Shown here in pieces: positions 52,253-62,823 of a DNA stretch of 64,000 nucleotides. The notes under the pieces are model-generated. The model was not told where the DNA came from, made no database searches, and worked only from the letters and a program-made list of their open reading frames with translations. Positions within the stretch are counted from its first letter, which is position 1. The number at the start of each line of letters is the position of its first letter. Origin of the DNA: Shinella zoogloeoides. Its GTDB lineage: Bacteria; Pseudomonadota; Alphaproteobacteria; Rhizobiales; Rhizobiaceae. Position numbers and translations under genes: made by a program. Where the stretch lies: the NCBI RefSeq assembly GCF_020883495.1, contig NZ_CP086610.1, positions 3,055,001-3,119,000 of the forward strand, written 5' to 3'.

Positions 52253-53751
52253 TTCTGCCAGAACTTCCAGAAGGGCTTCTTCGGCGTCTGTTCGACGACG
52301 GCGACCGTCGGGTTCTCTTCGGGCAGGGGCGTCGCGCCGGCCGTTTCCGCCGGGGTCTCCACCGTTCCGGCAGCCGGGTTCCGCGCTTCCTTGCGCAGCT
52401 GCGCTCCGGCAGCTTCCTTAGCCTCTTCGACCTGCTGCGTCACGGGTTCGACAGGCGCGGCCTTGGCGGGCGCTTCCTCCTTGGCCGTCCAGAGCTTCCA
52501 GAAGGGCTTCTTTTCCGGCACCTCGACGGTCTGCATGCCGGGGTTTTCCTCCGGCACTGGCAGAGCGCCCGCGCCCCGCGCCTGCTTTTCCGCCTTCTCG
52601 GCGGCAACGTCGGCAGCGAGGTCCTCCGCTTCCTTGACCTTCGCCTGCTCGGCGTCGATCTTGGCCTGCTCCACCGCCTGCTTGGCGCGCTCCTCGGCTT
52701 CGAGCTTGCGCTTCTCGGCCTCTTCAGCCTTCTGCTTCTGCGCCTCGATCTCGCGCTCCGTCATGAGCTTGCCGGCGTCCAGCGAATTGCCCGTCGGCGC
52801 ATAGGCCAGTTCCCGGCCCTTGCGCTGCTCGGCGACGATGGCCTTGCGCTGGGCTTCCGAGGGTTCCACCCAGACGGTGCCCTGATACTTGCTCATCGCC
52901 TTGGAATAGGACGCCGCATAAGTCTTGTTGTAGCTCGAAAGCGCGACGTCCAGCGACGACGGCGTGGTCATGGCGGGGCAAGCGCCGGCCGGCGAGAAGG
53001 GCTTGTCCGCCTGCTGGTTGAAGACATATTTGCCTTCGCAGACATTCACCTCCGGCGGCCGTTTGGTGATCTCGAAATGATCCCAGCCGACCTTCAGCAT
53101 CTTCCAGAATTCGATATTCGGATTGTCGCGATGGCGCGCCATGTTCTCCGCGGTCATGCGGAAGGGGAACGCCTGCAACTGGACCGCCTTCTGGCCGCCG
53201 TCGAAGGCGTCGCGCGCGAAGGCGAAGATTTCCACCATCTGCTCGTCGGTCATCGAATAGCAGCCCGACGAGGAGCAGGCGCCATGGATCATCAGATTGG
53301 TGCCGCTCGCCTTGTTGGCGCGGTCGTAGCTGTTGGGGAAGCCGGTGTTGATGGCGAGATAGTAGCTCGAATTCGGGTTCATCTGGCCGCGCGAGAGCGG
53401 ATAGAAGCCCTCCGGCGCCTGACGGTCGCCCTCCTTCGTCTTCGGGCCGAGCTTGCCGGACCAGGCGCAGATCTTGTAGTTGCGCACGAGCTGGAAACGA
53501 TTGGAACGGTCGGCCTTCCAGACCTCGAGCCGGCCCTCCTCCTTCAGGATGCGCAGCATGATCGGCGAGGAACGGTCGATGTTCATCTTCGAAAGCTTGC
53601 TCAGCACCGCCGGCGAAAGCTGGTAGCCGGTCTTGCTCGATACCTTGGTGATATCGACATCGACCTTGTCGAACGTGTCGAGCGTCTCGTTGGTGCAGCC
53701 GGCGGCGGCCACGGCGAGAAGCGATAGGGCGGCAAGAAGTTTCAGGCGCAT
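52249..53751 (-). CDS. Lipoprotein L,D-transpeptidase-family (YafK/DpaA-like) protein with duplicated C-terminal motif
   Basis: A 500-residue lipoprotein (lipobox cysteine C19 in VAAAGC) with a YkuD-type catalytic domain of the YafK/DpaA kind. The catalytic His and Cys are H156 and C164 in IHGACSSSGCYSMTD. In E. coli this subfamily detaches Braun lipoprotein from peptidoglycan. A long Lys/Glu/Ala coiled coil follows (about 325-395). The C terminus holds two copies of a PEENP ... KKPFWKxW motif (about 398-424 and 475-500). The gene is followed by a coupled tusA-like gene. Confidence 0.88.
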   Translation of the reverse strand: MRLKLLAALSLLAVAAAGCTNETLDTFDKVDVDITKVSSKTGYQLSPAVLSKLSKMNIDRSSPIMLRILKEEGRLEVWKADRSNRFQLVRNYKICAWSGKLGPKTKEGDRQAPEGFYPLSRGQMNPNSSYYLAINTGFPNSYDRANKASGTNLMIHGACSSSGCYSMTDEQMVEIFAFARDAFDGGQKAVQLQAFPFRMTAENMARHRDNPNIEFWKMLKVGWDHFEITKRPPEVNVCEGKYVFNQQADKPFSPAGACPAMTTPSSLDVALSSYNKTYAASYSKAMSKYQGTVWVEPSEAQRKAIVAEQRKGRELAYAPTGNSLDAGKLMTEREIEAQKQKAEEAEKRKLEAEERAKQAVEQAKIDAEQAKVKEAEDLAADVAAEKAEKQARGAGALPVPEENPGMQTVEVPEKKPFWKLWTAKEEAPAKAAPVEPVTQQVEEAKEAAGAQLRKEARNPAAGTVETPAETAGATPLPEENPTVAVVEQTPKKPFWKFWQK

Positions 53752-53920
53752 TCCCAGGGTCCGTCAACAATCGTCAGATCGCGCTCCGCCGCGCCGGCAG
53801 GCGGGACGGGCAGTCGTAACCGGCTTATACTTCATAAATTCTTAACCGGGAATTCTTTCGCGAGGCTGCCGGAACTCCGCCTTCGCTTCAGACACAAGGA
53901 TTGTGGCCGAGATTTGGCAT

Positions 53921-53940
53921 GGCGGCGCTTCAGCGCCGCC
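53921..53940. repeat. Inverted repeat downstream of accA
   Basis: GGCGGCGCT / AGCGCCGCC, a perfect 9-bp stem with a 2-base loop, lies 15 bases after the accA stop codon. No T tract follows on the minus strand, so rho-independent termination is doubtful. Confidence 0.45.
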
Positions 53941-53955
53941 GCCAATTGCCGCAGA

Positions 53956-54909
53956 TCAGAGCTGGCGGCCGATATTGAGGTAGCGCTGGCGGCGGTCCTT
54001 GCGAAGCTGATCGCCCGGCTTGGCCGAAAGGTCCTTGAGCGCGGAGGCGATGACATCGCCCGTGCGGCCGATGACGGCGGCCGGATCGCGATGCGCGCCG
54101 CCGACCGGCTCGGGAATGATGCCGTCGATGACGCCGAGGGCCTTCAGGTCCTCCGCCGTGATCTTCATGTTGCTCGCCGCTTCCTTGGCGCGGGTGGAAT
54201 CGCGCCACAGGATCGAGGCCGCGCCTTCCGGCGAGATCACCGAATAGATCGCATGTTCCAGCATGTAGACGCGGTCGCCGGTGGCAATCGCGATCGCGCC
54301 GCCCGAACCGCCTTCGCCCAGAACCACCGAAACGATCGGCACGCGGACATTGAGGCACATTTCCGTAGAGCGGGCGATGGCTTCCGCCTGTCCGCGCTCT
54401 TCCGCGCCGATGCCCGGATAGGCGCCGGCCGTGTCGATCAGCGTGATGATCGGCAGGCCGAAGCGGTCTGCCATTTCCATGACGCGGATCGCCTTGCGGT
54501 AGCCTTCCGGCCGGGCGCTGCCGAAATTGTGCTTGAGGCGCGACTTGGTGTCGTTGCCCTTTTCCTGGCCGATGATGGCGACGGCTTCGCCGCGGAAGCG
54601 GCCGAGACCGGCCTGGATGGCTTCGTCCTCGGCAAACTTGCGGTCGCCGGCGAGCGGCGTGAACTCTTCGAAGAGCTGGGCGGCGTAATCGACGAAATGC
54701 GGGCGCTGCGCATGGCGCGCGACCTGCGTCTTCTGCCAGGGCGACAGCTTGGAATAGATGTCCGCCATCGCCTCGCGGGCGCGGATTTCGAGCCGGCCGA
54801 CCTCGTCCGTCGTGTCGATGCTCTCATCTTCTTCGGCGAGCTTGCGAAGCTCGTGGATCTTGCCTTCGAGATCCGAGATGGGCTTTTCGAAATCGAGGTA
54901 ATTGTGCAT
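53956..54909 (-). CDS. accA: Acetyl-CoA carboxylase carboxyltransferase subunit alpha
   Basis: With AccD it moves the carboxyl group from biotin to acetyl-CoA, the committed step of fatty acid synthesis. The 317-residue protein begins with the AccA N-terminal helices (MHNYLDFEKPISDLEGKI). It contains the carboxyltransferase core GLPIITLIDTAGAYPGIGAEERGQ and GEGGSGGAIAIATGDRVYMLEHAIYSVISPEGAASILW. The ATG at 54909 is the conserved start; longer frame is noise. It is transcribed downstream of xerD on the same strand. Confidence 0.97.
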   Translation of the reverse strand: MHNYLDFEKPISDLEGKIHELRKLAEEDESIDTTDEVGRLEIRAREAMADIYSKLSPWQKTQVARHAQRPHFVDYAAQLFEEFTPLAGDRKFAEDEAIQAGLGRFRGEAVAIIGQEKGNDTKSRLKHNFGSARPEGYRKAIRVMEMADRFGLPIITLIDTAGAYPGIGAEERGQAEAIARSTEMCLNVRVPIVSVVLGEGGSGGAIAIATGDRVYMLEHAIYSVISPEGAASILWRDSTRAKEAASNMKITAEDLKALGVIDGIIPEPVGGAHRDPAAVIGRTGDVIASALKDLSAKPGDQLRKDRRQRYLNIGRQL

Positions 54910-54985
54910 GAGATGCGTTTCCGATCGTTTGCTCAAACCGCGCTGACTGTCATCGGCCAAGAGGCCAGCCGCAAGCGGAGGGGTC

Positions 54986-55933
54986 CTAATCCGGTTTTTT
55001 TGCCTGTTTGGCAAGAGGGTGATGGGTTTGAACGAGCTGGTGAAGCCGTTCTTCCAGCACATGCGTATAGATTTGTGTCGTGGAAATGTCCGAATGGCCG
55101 AGCAGTTCCTGCACCGCGCGCAGGTCCGCCCCGTTCTGGAGCAGGTGGCTGGCGAAGGCATGGCGCAGCACGTGCGGCGAGAGCGTCGCGGCCCTTATGC
55201 CCGCCCGCCCGGCAAGCGCCTTGAGGTCGCGGGCAAAGACCTGACGGGGCAGGTAGCCCTCCTTGCCCTGCGACGGGAACAGGAAATCGCCCGCCGCCGG
55301 ATCGTCGCCGATTTCCGCCGCCAGCGTCTCGCCATAGGTATCCAGCGCCGCAAGGGCGGCGCGCGACAGCGGCACCATGCGCTCCTTGTTACCCTTGCCC
55401 TTCACCACGAGGAAGCGCCCGGTCTGCGCCAGCACGCTCGCCGGCAACGACACCAGTTCGCTGACGCGCAGGCCCGTCGCATAGAGAAGCTCGACCAGCA
55501 CATGCATGCGCCGCTTGAGAAGAAGGTTGCCGCCCGGCTCCATCGCCTCGGCCTCCGCCCGGGCGATCAGCCGGGTCACATCGTCGACGCTCAGCGTCTT
55601 CGGCAGCGAGCGCCCCTTCTTGGGGGCATCGAGAATGCCGGTCGGGTCGTCGCCGCGCAGCCCTTCGCCATAGAGGAACTTGAAGAACTGCCGGAGCGCC
55701 GAAAGCCGCCGGGCCTGCGAGGTGGCGGCAAAACCCTGTTTGGCAAGATGGCCGAGATAGGCGCGCAGGTCGTCCGGCACCGCCTCGGAAAGCCGCACAC
55801 CGCGCTCATTGAGGAAGGACCGCGCATCCTCCAGATCCCGCTCGTAGGACTGCAGCGTGTTCGTCGCCGCGCCACGCTCGGCGCTCATCATTTCGAGAAA
55901 GGACTCGACCTGAAGGGCGGATGGGTCCCTCAT
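54986..55933 (-). CDS. xerD: Site-specific tyrosine recombinase XerD
   Basis: Chromosome-dimer resolution recombinase acting with XerC at dif. It has 315 residues with the N-terminal SAM-like DNA-binding domain and the catalytic R ([11 protein letters not shown]), H-x-x-R ([14 protein letters not shown]), H ([11 protein letters not shown]) and nucleophile Y (QIYTHV). This core-genome set argues against a mobile-element integrase. The start at 55933 overlaps the stop codon of the preceding 49-residue gene (ATGA), which decides the choice. Confidence 0.93.
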   Translation of the reverse strand: MRDPSALQVESFLEMMSAERGAATNTLQSYERDLEDARSFLNERGVRLSEAVPDDLRAYLGHLAKQGFAATSQARRLSALRQFFKFLYGEGLRGDDPTGILDAPKKGRSLPKTLSVDDVTRLIARAEAEAMEPGGNLLLKRRMHVLVELLYATGLRVSELVSLPASVLAQTGRFLVVKGKGNKERMVPLSRAALAALDTYGETLAAEIGDDPAAGDFLFPSQGKEGYLPRQVFARDLKALAGRAGIRAATLSPHVLRHAFASHLLQNGADLRAVQELLGHSDISTTQIYTHVLEERLHQLVQTHHPLAKQAKKPD

Positions 55934-56079
55934 GGCTGCGGGTTCACCCGCTCGGAGGGAATGCGGATCGTCACCTCCCGCTCCGTCGGCTCCACGAAGG
56001 TGACGAGCGCCACCATCGCGCCATAGATCGTCCCGGCGATCATGGCGCAGACGAAGATGAATCGGAACAGGCTGGGCAT
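55930..56079 (-). CDS. Small membrane protein upstream of xerD
   Basis: A 49-residue protein with one strong hydrophobic helix (about 5-29, [25 protein letters not shown]) and a charged tail ([20 protein letters not shown]). CGGAGAA precedes the ATG. The stop codon overlaps the xerD start by 4 bases, suggesting coupling. I recall similar short proteins in this position in other Rhizobiaceae but know no function. It is divergent from aroK. Confidence 0.75.
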   Translation of the reverse strand: MPSLFRFIFVCAMIAGTIYGAMVALVTFVEPTEREVTIRIPSERVNPQP

Positions 56080-56209
56080 GGCATTCTCCGGGATGACGCC
56101 CTCTATATCGCCTCGCCAAAGGCCGAGCGCAAGGGATGGAGCGGCCAGCAGGCTTGACGCTTCCGGCGCTTTTGTCGATACGGAAAGGAGACAAACCCCG
56201 GAAAACGCA

Positions 56210-56800
56210 ATGACCGAGCTGATCGACCAGGCCCCTCCCACGCTCGCCGAGCAGGCCCGCGCAGCGCTCGGCAAGCGCAACCTCGTGCTGATCGGCCTGA
56301 TGGGCGCCGGCAAATCGGCGATCGGCCGCATGACGGCGCAGGCGCTCGGCGTTCCCTTCGTCGATTCCGACCATGAAATCGAGCGCGTCTCGCGCATGTC
56401 CATCACCGATCTTTTCGCCGCCTATGGCGAGGCCGAGTTCCGCGCGCTGGAAACCCGCGTCATCAAGCGGCTGCTGCGCTCCGGCCCGCGCGTCGTCTCC
56501 ACCGGCGGCGGGGCCTATATCAACGAGAACACCCGCAGGCACATCAAGCGCGGCGGGCTGACCGTCTGGCTCAATGCCGATCTCGACGTGCTGTGGGAGC
56601 GCGTCAACAAGCGCGACACCCGCCCGCTCCTGAAGACGGAGAACCCGCGCCAGACGCTCGAAAACCTCATGAACGCCCGTTACCCGATCTATGCTGAGGC
56701 CGATCTGACCGTAATGTCGCGCGACGTGAAGAAGGAAACCATGGTGGAGGAGGTGCTCGCCGCGATCACCGCCGCCGGCCCGAGAAACCAGACGAGATGA
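56210..56800 (+). CDS. aroK: Shikimate kinase
   Basis: Phosphorylates shikimate in the aromatic amino-acid pathway. The P-loop [12 protein letters not shown] (about 29-40) and the shikimate-site motifs DSDHEIE and STGGGAY are present. With the ATG at 56210 it has 196 residues; a good AGGAG lies about 20 bases upstream and a weaker GGAAA about 7 bases upstream, so the start is not fully certain. Its stop codon overlaps the aroB start (ATGA), the common aroK-aroB arrangement. Confidence 0.95.
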   Translation: MTELIDQAPPTLAEQARAALGKRNLVLIGLMGAGKSAIGRMTAQALGVPFVDSDHEIERVSRMSITDLFAAYGEAEFRALETRVIKRLLRSGPRVVSTGGGAYINENTRRHIKRGGLTVWLNADLDVLWERVNKRDTRPLLKTENPRQTLENLMNARYPIYAEADLTVMSRDVKKETMVEEVLAAITAAGPRNQTR

Positions 56801-57930
56801 CCATGACTGCCAATGCCACCGCCCGCCGCACCGTGCGGGTCGACCTCGGCGACCGCTCCTACGATATCCTGATCGGCCCGGGCCTCATCGCCTCTGCCGG
56901 CCGCGAGATCGCAAGCCGCCTCAAGGGCCGCAAGATCGCCGTCATCACGGATGCGCATGTCGCGCCGCTCTATCTCGACGGTTTCATGGGCGCGCTTGCG
57001 GCGGAAGGCATCGACGCCGTGTCGCTCGTGCTGCCGGCCGGCGAGAAGACCAAGAGCTTCGAGCACCTCATCAGCGTCTGCGACAGCGTGCTGGCCGCCC
57101 GCATCGAGCGCAACGACGCCGTCGTGGCGCTGGGCGGCGGTGTCATCGGCGACCTCACCGGCTTTGCCGCCGGCATTGTGCGCCGCGGCTCGCGCTTCAT
57201 CCAGGTGCCGACCTCGCTGCTGGCGCAGGTCGATTCCTCCGTCGGCGGCAAGACCGGCATCAACTCGCCGCATGGCAAGAACCTCATCGGCGTCTTCCAT
57301 CAGCCGGACCTCGTTCTCGCCGACACCGACGTGCTCGACACGCTCTCGCCGCGCGAATTCCGCGCCGGCTATGCGGAGGTCGCCAAATACGGCCTGATCG
57401 ACAAGCCGGACTTCTTCGCCTGGCTGGAGAAGAACTGGCGCGACGTCTTTGCCGGCGGGGAAGCCCGCATCGAAGCCATCGCCACGAGCTGCCAGGCGAA
57501 AGCGGACGTCGTCGCCGCCGACGAACGCGAGAACGGCCAGCGCGCCCTCCTCAATCTCGGCCACACCTTCGGCCATGCGCTGGAAGCCGCGACGCAGTAT
57601 GACAGCGCCCGCCTCGTCCATGGCGAGGGCGTCTCCATCGGCATGGTGCTCGCCCACCAGTTCTCCGCCCGCCTCAACCTTTGCAGCCCCGACGACGGCA
57701 AGCGCGTCGAGGCGCATCTGCGCGAGGTCGGCCTGCCGACGACGATGGGCGAGATTCCGGGCGGCCTGCCGCCGGCCGAAAAGCTGATGGACGCCATCAC
57801 GCAGGACAAGAAGGTCAAGGCCGGCAAGCTCACTTTCATCCTGACGCGCGGCATCGGCCAGTCCTTCGTCGCCGACGACGTGCCGCAATCCGAGGTCGTC
57901 GCCTTCCTCAAGGAAAAGCTGCCGAAATGA
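56797..57930 (+). CDS. aroB: 3-dehydroquinate synthase
   Basis: Converts DAHP to 3-dehydroquinate using NAD+ and a divalent metal. The NAD motif [13 protein letters not shown], the substrate loop [19 protein letters not shown], and the metal ligand HTFGHALEA are intact. The 377-residue length is standard. It is coupled to aroK upstream and to the CorC-like gene downstream by ATGA overlaps. Confidence 0.97.
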   Translation: MTMTANATARRTVRVDLGDRSYDILIGPGLIASAGREIASRLKGRKIAVITDAHVAPLYLDGFMGALAAEGIDAVSLVLPAGEKTKSFEHLISVCDSVLAARIERNDAVVALGGGVIGDLTGFAAGIVRRGSRFIQVPTSLLAQVDSSVGGKTGINSPHGKNLIGVFHQPDLVLADTDVLDTLSPREFRAGYAEVAKYGLIDKPDFFAWLEKNWRDVFAGGEARIEAIATSCQAKADVVAADERENGQRALLNLGHTFGHALEAATQYDSARLVHGEGVSIGMVLAHQFSARLNLCSPDDGKRVEAHLREVGLPTTMGEIPGGLPPAEKLMDAITQDKKVKAGKLTFILTRGIGQSFVADDVPQSEVVAFLKEKLPK

Positions 57931-58820
57931 CCGGCGATGCGCCCGCCGCGTTCGCGCCCCATCTCTGGCCGTGGGTCGTTCTCGCCCTCGGCCTGATCGC
58001 CGCCGCCCTCGTCTTTTTCTGGCACGCACGACAGAAGGTGACCGAGACGGAGGGCGAGCGCCGCCCCGGCCAGCCCGCCCGCGACAGCGCCAATACAAAG
58101 CCCGACCGGGACAAGGCCGGCAACGGCCTCGACCTCGAGGCGCTGGAAGTCTCCGACATCATGATCCACCGCACCGCCATGCGCGCGCTCAATGCCGGCG
58201 ACCCACCGGAAGAGATCGTCAAGGCGGTGCTGGAAAGCCCCTATACGCGTATGCCGCTCTGGTCCGGCACGGTGGACAACATCGTTGGCGTCGTCCATGC
58301 GAAGGATCTGCTGCGCGCGCTCATCGAACCCGGCATGGAGCCGAAGAACCTCGACATTACCAAAGTCGCGGAAAAACCGTGGTTCGTGCCGGACACGACG
58401 ACGCTGAAAGAGCAGCTTGCCGCCTTCCTGCGCCGGCAGGAACACTTCGCCACCGTCGTGGACGAGTATGGCGAGGTGCAGGGCGTCGTGACGCTTCAGG
58501 ACATATTGAAAGAGATCGTCGGCGACATTTCCGACGAGAAGGCCGTCGACATGCAGGGCGTGCGGCAGGAGGCGGACGGCTCGCTCGTCGTCGATGGCAG
58601 CGTGACGATCCGCGACCTCAACCGCGCCTTCACCTGGAACCTGCCGGACGAGGAGGCGACGACCATCGCCGGCCTCGTCATCCATGAATCGAAATCGATC
58701 CCGGAAGAGCGGCAGGCCTTCACCTTCCACGGCAAGCGCTTCATCGTCATGAAGCGGGTGAAGAACCGCATCACGAGGCTGCGCATTCGCCCGGCCGAAC
58801 CGGAACGGCCGAAAGCGTAG
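57927..58820 (+). CDS. CBS/CorC-HlyC domain protein with a single N-terminal membrane helix (no DUF21)
   Basis: A 297-residue protein. One membrane helix (about 14-33) is followed by a short linker, a tandem CBS pair (about 72-195, starting EVSDIMIHRTAM and ending VVTLQDILKEIVGD) and the C-terminal CorC_HlyC transporter-associated domain (about 205-285). Membrane members of this family (CNNM/CorC type) carry a four-helix DUF21 domain before the CBS pair, which is missing here. The position directly after aroB with an ATGA overlap matches DUF21-CBS genes in relatives, so loss of the membrane domain or a lineage-specific short form is possible. A magnesium-efflux role is only inferred. Confidence 0.85.
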   Translation: MTGDAPAAFAPHLWPWVVLALGLIAAALVFFWHARQKVTETEGERRPGQPARDSANTKPDRDKAGNGLDLEALEVSDIMIHRTAMRALNAGDPPEEIVKAVLESPYTRMPLWSGTVDNIVGVVHAKDLLRALIEPGMEPKNLDITKVAEKPWFVPDTTTLKEQLAAFLRRQEHFATVVDEYGEVQGVVTLQDILKEIVGDISDEKAVDMQGVRQEADGSLVVDGSVTIRDLNRAFTWNLPDEEATTIAGLVIHESKSIPEERQAFTFHGKRFIVMKRVKNRITRLRIRPAEPERPKA

Positions 58821-59102
58821 CTACCAGCGGATCGATTCGCCGGGCGCCGCCGCCTCGACGGCGAGCGCATGCAGGCCGGCGTCGAATTCCGCCTTCACCA
58901 CATCGTTGATCGCCCGATGGCGCGCCACGCGGCTCATGCCGGCAAAGGCCGAAGAGACGATGCGGATGCGCATATGCGTCTCGCCCTCGCCGTCGAAACC
59001 CGGCTGGTGGCCGGCATGCAGGTGGCTCTCATTGATGACGTCGAGGCGCTCGGGCGAGAAGGCAGCTTCGAGCTTGCCGGTCATGCTGGATTTCATGGAC
59101 AT
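58821..59102 (-). CDS. BolA family protein
   Basis: A 93-residue BolA-like protein (LEAAFSPERLDVINESHLHAGH ... RVARHRAINDVV). BolA proteins work with monothiol glutaredoxins in iron-sulfur cluster trafficking and iron regulation. It has the KH-like fold pattern with conserved histidines. It is convergent with the CorC-like gene with no bases between the stop codons and divergent from the J-domain gene. Confidence 0.93.
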   Translation of the reverse strand: MSMKSSMTGKLEAAFSPERLDVINESHLHAGHQPGFDGEGETHMRIRIVSSAFAGMSRVARHRAINDVVKAEFDAGLHALAVEAAAPGESIRW

Positions 59103-59224
59103 TGCGATACCTTCGGCGGCCGGGAATGCGGGGCCGCGACGCAGAAAAATAGTCCCACAAAGCCAGCAACAATCCGCTTTGTCAATTCTTGTTGCAGGCC
59201 CCTCGGGACCCCATAATGTGCGCC

Positions 59225-59848
59225 ATGAAACTCGATTCCAAATACTTCGACCGCATCCGCACGAAGCGGCGCGTGGAGCGTCCCGAACGTTCCGCGCCGA
59301 CCTGTCAGTGGGACGGCTGCGAGGAGAATGCCGTGCATCGCGCGCCGGTGGGCCGCAATGCCGAAGGGCAGTATTTCATGTTCTGCTTCGAGCACGTCAA
59401 GGAATACAACAAGGGCTACAATTACTTCTCCGGCCTCTCCGACGGCGAGATCGCGCGCTACCAGAAGGAGGCGATCACCGGCCATCGCCCGACCTGGACC
59501 ATCGGCGTCAACAAGGCCGCCAAGAACGGTCCCGCGCAGGGCACCGCACGCTCCGGCACGGCCGGGGCGAACCAGCGCATCCGCGACCCCTTCGGCTTCT
59601 TCAACGAGGGCAAGGGCCGCCGCCCCCAGATGGAGCCCCGTGCGCGAAAGCTGAAGACGCTGGAGGCCAAGGCCTTCGATACGCTCGGCCTTTCGGCCAA
59701 TGCGACGACCGAGGACATCAAGTCCGCCTATAAAACGCTTGTCAAAAAGCATCACCCGGATGCAAATGGCGGAGATAGAGGCTCGGAAGAGCGTTTTCGC
59801 GCGGTCATCCAAGCATATCAATTGTTAAAGCAGGCCGGCTTCTGCTAG
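59225..59848 (+). CDS. J domain-containing molecular chaperone (DnaJ-like)
   Basis: A 207-residue protein with a C-terminal J domain carrying the HPD motif (near residue 177, [10 protein letters not shown]) and an N-terminal part with two cysteine-containing segments ([31 protein letters not shown]) that could bind zinc. It is expected to stimulate DnaK. The start MKLDSKYFD at 59225 is the conserved-looking one, though an ATG at 59216 has a slightly better ribosome site. It precedes cobS by 58 bases, its usual place in Rhizobiaceae. Confidence 0.88.
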   Translation: MKLDSKYFDRIRTKRRVERPERSAPTCQWDGCEENAVHRAPVGRNAEGQYFMFCFEHVKEYNKGYNYFSGLSDGEIARYQKEAITGHRPTWTIGVNKAAKNGPAQGTARSGTAGANQRIRDPFGFFNEGKGRRPQMEPRARKLKTLEAKAFDTLGLSANATTEDIKSAYKTLVKKHHPDANGGDRGSEERFRAVIQAYQLLKQAGFC

Positions 59849-59906
59849 AGCAGTGCCGGCAACAAGACATTTGGGTGGAGGCGACCCCGCCGCCCGCGGA
59901 GACGTG

Positions 59907-60905
59907 ATGAGCAAGATGGATCTCGATATTTCCAACCTCCCGGACACCACTGTTTCCGTACGGGAGGTTTTCGGCATTGATACGGACCTTCGGGTCCCGG
60001 CCTATTCCAAGGCGGACGCCTACGTTCCGGACCTCGACCCGGACTACCTGTTCGACCGCGAAACGACCCTCGCCATCCTCGCGGGCTTCGCCCATAACCG
60101 CCGCGTCATGGTCTCCGGTTATCACGGCACCGGCAAGTCGACCCATATCGAGCAGGTCGCCGCCCGCCTCAACTGGCCGTGCGTGCGCGTCAACCTCGAC
60201 AGCCATGTCAGCCGTATCGACCTCGTCGGCAAGGACGCCATCGTCGTCAAGGACGGCCTGCAGGTCACCGAATTCAAGGACGGCATCCTGCCCTGGGCCT
60301 ACCAGCACAATGTCGCGCTCGTCTTCGACGAATACGACGCCGGCCGCCCGGACGTGATGTTCGTCATCCAGCGCGTTCTGGAATCCTCCGGCCGCCTGAC
60401 CCTGCTCGACCAGAGCCGCGTCATCCGCCCGCATCCCGCCTTCCGCCTGTTCGCGACGGCCAACACCGTCGGCCTCGGCGATACGACCGGCCTCTACCAC
60501 GGCACGCAGCAGATCAACCAGGCGCAGATGGACCGCTGGTCGATCGTCACCACGCTGAACTACCTGCCGCACGACAACGAGGTGAGCATCGTCGCCGCCA
60601 AGGTGAAGCGCCTCGCCGCCGGCAAGGACGGCCGCGAGACGATCTCGCGCATGGTGCGCGTTGCCGATCTCACCCGCGCCGCCTTCATAAACGGCGACCT
60701 GTCGACCGTGATGAGCCCGCGCACGGTCATCACCTGGGCGGAGAACGCGGAAATCTTCGGCGATATCGCCTTCGCCTTCCGCGTGACCTTCCTCAACAAG
60801 TGCGACGAACTGGAACGCACGCTGGTGGCCGAGCTTTACCAGCGCGCCTTCGGCATCGAGCTGAAGGAAAGCGCCGCCAACATCGTCCTGGAAGCGACTG
60901 CCTGA
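59907..60905 (+). CDS. cobS: Cobaltochelatase AAA+ subunit CobS
   Basis: MoxR-type AAA+ ATPase of the aerobic cobaltochelatase CobN-CobS-CobT, which inserts cobalt into hydrogenobyrinic acid a,c-diamide. Walker A is GYHGTGKST (near residue 70) and Walker [10 protein letters not shown]. It has 332 residues. The ATG at 59907 has GGAG upstream; 18 upstream codons in the frame are non-conserved. cobT follows after 16 bases. No cobN is in the window. Confidence 0.95.
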   Translation: MSKMDLDISNLPDTTVSVREVFGIDTDLRVPAYSKADAYVPDLDPDYLFDRETTLAILAGFAHNRRVMVSGYHGTGKSTHIEQVAARLNWPCVRVNLDSHVSRIDLVGKDAIVVKDGLQVTEFKDGILPWAYQHNVALVFDEYDAGRPDVMFVIQRVLESSGRLTLLDQSRVIRPHPAFRLFATANTVGLGDTTGLYHGTQQINQAQMDRWSIVTTLNYLPHDNEVSIVAAKVKRLAAGKDGRETISRMVRVADLTRAAFINGDLSTVMSPRTVITWAENAEIFGDIAFAFRVTFLNKCDELERTLVAELYQRAFGIELKESAANIVLEATA

Positions 60906-60921
60906 CGGCAAGGTGAAGCGC

Positions 60922-62823
60922 ATGGCAGCTCGCGGAGACAATTCGAAGCCGAGACCCGGCGGCGTGGTGGATATGGAACCGTTCCGCCGCGCGGTGACGG
61001 GCTGCGTGCGCGCCGTTTCGGGCGATGCGGAGGTGGAGGTTTCCTTCGCCAACGAGCGCCCCGGCATGACCGGCGAGCGCATCCGCCTGCCGGAACTATC
61101 CAAGCGTCCCTCGCCGGCCGAAGTCGCGCTCACGCGCGGCCTCGGCGACTCGATGGCGCTGCGCAAGGCCTGCCACGACGCCCGCATCCACGCGACCATG
61201 TCGCCGCAGGGTGCCGATGCCCGCGCGATCTTCGACGCTGTCGAGCAGGCGCGCGTCGAGGCGATCGGCTCCAACCGCATGCACGGCATGGCGCAGAACC
61301 TCAACGTCATGTTGACGGAGAAATACGCCAAGGCCAATTTCGGCGCGATCACCCGTCAGGCCGATGCCCCGCTGGAAGAAGCCGTCGCGCTCATCGTGCG
61401 CGAAAAGCTGACCGGGCAAGCCCCGCCGGCCTCAGCGGGACAGGTGCTCGATCTCTGGCGCAGCTTCATCGAGGACAAGGCCGGCAAGGACATGGAAGGC
61501 CTTTCGGCCTCCATCAACGACCAGCAGGCCTTCTCCCGCGTCGTGCGCAACATGCTGGCCTCGATGAACGTCGCCGAGCAGTACGGCGAGGACGAGACCG
61601 AGCCGGACGATTCGGAAACGCCCGAGGACGAGAACCAGCCGCGCAGCGACGAGCAGGAAGACAACAACAGCCAGGAAGACGCCGGCGACGATAGCGCGCC
61701 CGCCGACGAGAACGAGACGTCCGACGAACAGATGGACGACGGCGAGATGGACGGCGCGGAAATCTCCGACGACGATCTCGTCGAGGACGACGGCGACGAC
61801 ACGGAAAAGCCCGGCGAAGTCCGCCGCCCGAACCAGCCCTTCACGGATTTCAACGAGAAGGTCGATTACGGCGTCTTCACGCAGGAATTCGACGAGACCA
61901 TCACCGCCGAGGAGCTGTGCGACGAAGCGGAACTCGACCGCCTGCGCGCCTTCCTCGACAAGCAGCTCGCCCATCTCCAGGGCGCGGTCGGCCGCCTTGC
62001 CAACCGCCTGCAGCGCCGCCTGATGGCGCAGCAGAACCGTGCCTGGGAATTCGACCTCGAAGAGGGCTATCTCGACAGCGCCCGCCTGCAGCGCATCATC
62101 ATCGATCCGATGCAGCCGCTCTCCTTCAAGCGCGAGAAGGACACAACCTTCCGCGATACCGTGGTAACGCTGCTGATCGACAATTCCGGCTCCATGCGCG
62201 GCCGGCCGATCACGGTGGCCGCCACCTGCGCCGATATCCTCGCCCGCACGCTGGAGCGCTGCGGCGTGAAGGTGGAAATCCTCGGCTTCACCACCAAGGC
62301 CTGGAAGGGCGGACAGTCGCGTGAAAAGTGGCTCGCCGGCGGCAAGCCGCAATCGCCCGGCCGCCTCAACGACCTGCGCCACATCATCTACAAGGGCGCC
62401 GACGCCCCATGGCGGCGCGCGCGGCGCAATCTCGGCCTGATGATGCGCGAGGGCCTGCTGAAGGAAAACATCGACGGCGAGGCGCTGATCTGGGCGCATG
62501 ACCGTCTGCTGGCCCGCCCCGAGCAGCGCCGCATCCTGATGATGATCTCGGACGGCGCGCCGGTCGACGATTCGACGCTGTCGGTGAACCCCGGCAACTA
62601 TCTGGAACGGCACCTTCGCGCCGTCATCGAGCAGATCGAGACGCGCTCGCCGGTCGAGCTGCTCGCCATCGGCATCGGCCATGACGTGACGCGCTACTAT
62701 CGCCGCGCCGTCACCATCGTCGATGCGGACGAACTGGCCGGCGCCATGACCGAACAGCTCGCCTCGCTCTTCGCCGACGAAAGCACCGCCCGTCGCCCGG
62801 CCGGCCGGCGTCGTGCGGGCTGA
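60922..62823 (+). CDS. cobT: Cobaltochelatase subunit CobT
   Basis: Partner of CobS, 633 residues. An N-terminal helical region is followed by a long acidic low-complexity stretch (about 226-303, mostly D/E/S) and a C-terminal von Willebrand factor A domain with the MIDAS motif DNSGS ([11 protein letters not shown], near 418). The architecture is the same as that of the magnesium chelatase D subunit and of known CobT. The ATG at 60922 is preferred; a GTG at 60913 is the other option. Confidence 0.95.
   Translation: MAARGDNSKPRPGGVVDMEPFRRAVTGCVRAVSGDAEVEVSFANERPGMTGERIRLPELSKRPSPAEVALTRGLGDSMALRKACHDARIHATMSPQGADARAIFDAVEQARVEAIGSNRMHGMAQNLNVMLTEKYAKANFGAITRQADAPLEEAVALIVREKLTGQAPPASAGQVLDLWRSFIEDKAGKDMEGLSASINDQQAFSRVVRNMLASMNVAEQYGEDETEPDDSETPEDENQPRSDEQEDNNSQEDAGDDSAPADENETSDEQMDDGEMDGAEISDDDLVEDDGDDTEKPGEVRRPNQPFTDFNEKVDYGVFTQEFDETITAEELCDEAELDRLRAFLDKQLAHLQGAVGRLANRLQRRLMAQQNRAWEFDLEEGYLDSARLQRIIIDPMQPLSFKREKDTTFRDTVVTLLIDNSGSMRGRPITVAATCADILARTLERCGVKVEILGFTTKAWKGGQSREKWLAGGKPQSPGRLNDLRHIIYKGADAPWRRARRNLGLMMREGLLKENIDGEALIWAHDRLLARPEQRRILMMISDGAPVDDSTLSVNPGNYLERHLRAVIEQIETRSPVELLAIGIGHDVTRYYRRAVTIVDADELAGAMTEQLASLFADESTARRPAGRRRAG

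Noticed and set aside
54986..55933. XerD considered as integrase of a mobile element
   Set aside because: Its length, motifs and coupling in a stable core-gene neighbourhood (accA, aroKB) fit the housekeeping XerD; no attachment repeats or cargo genes were seen.
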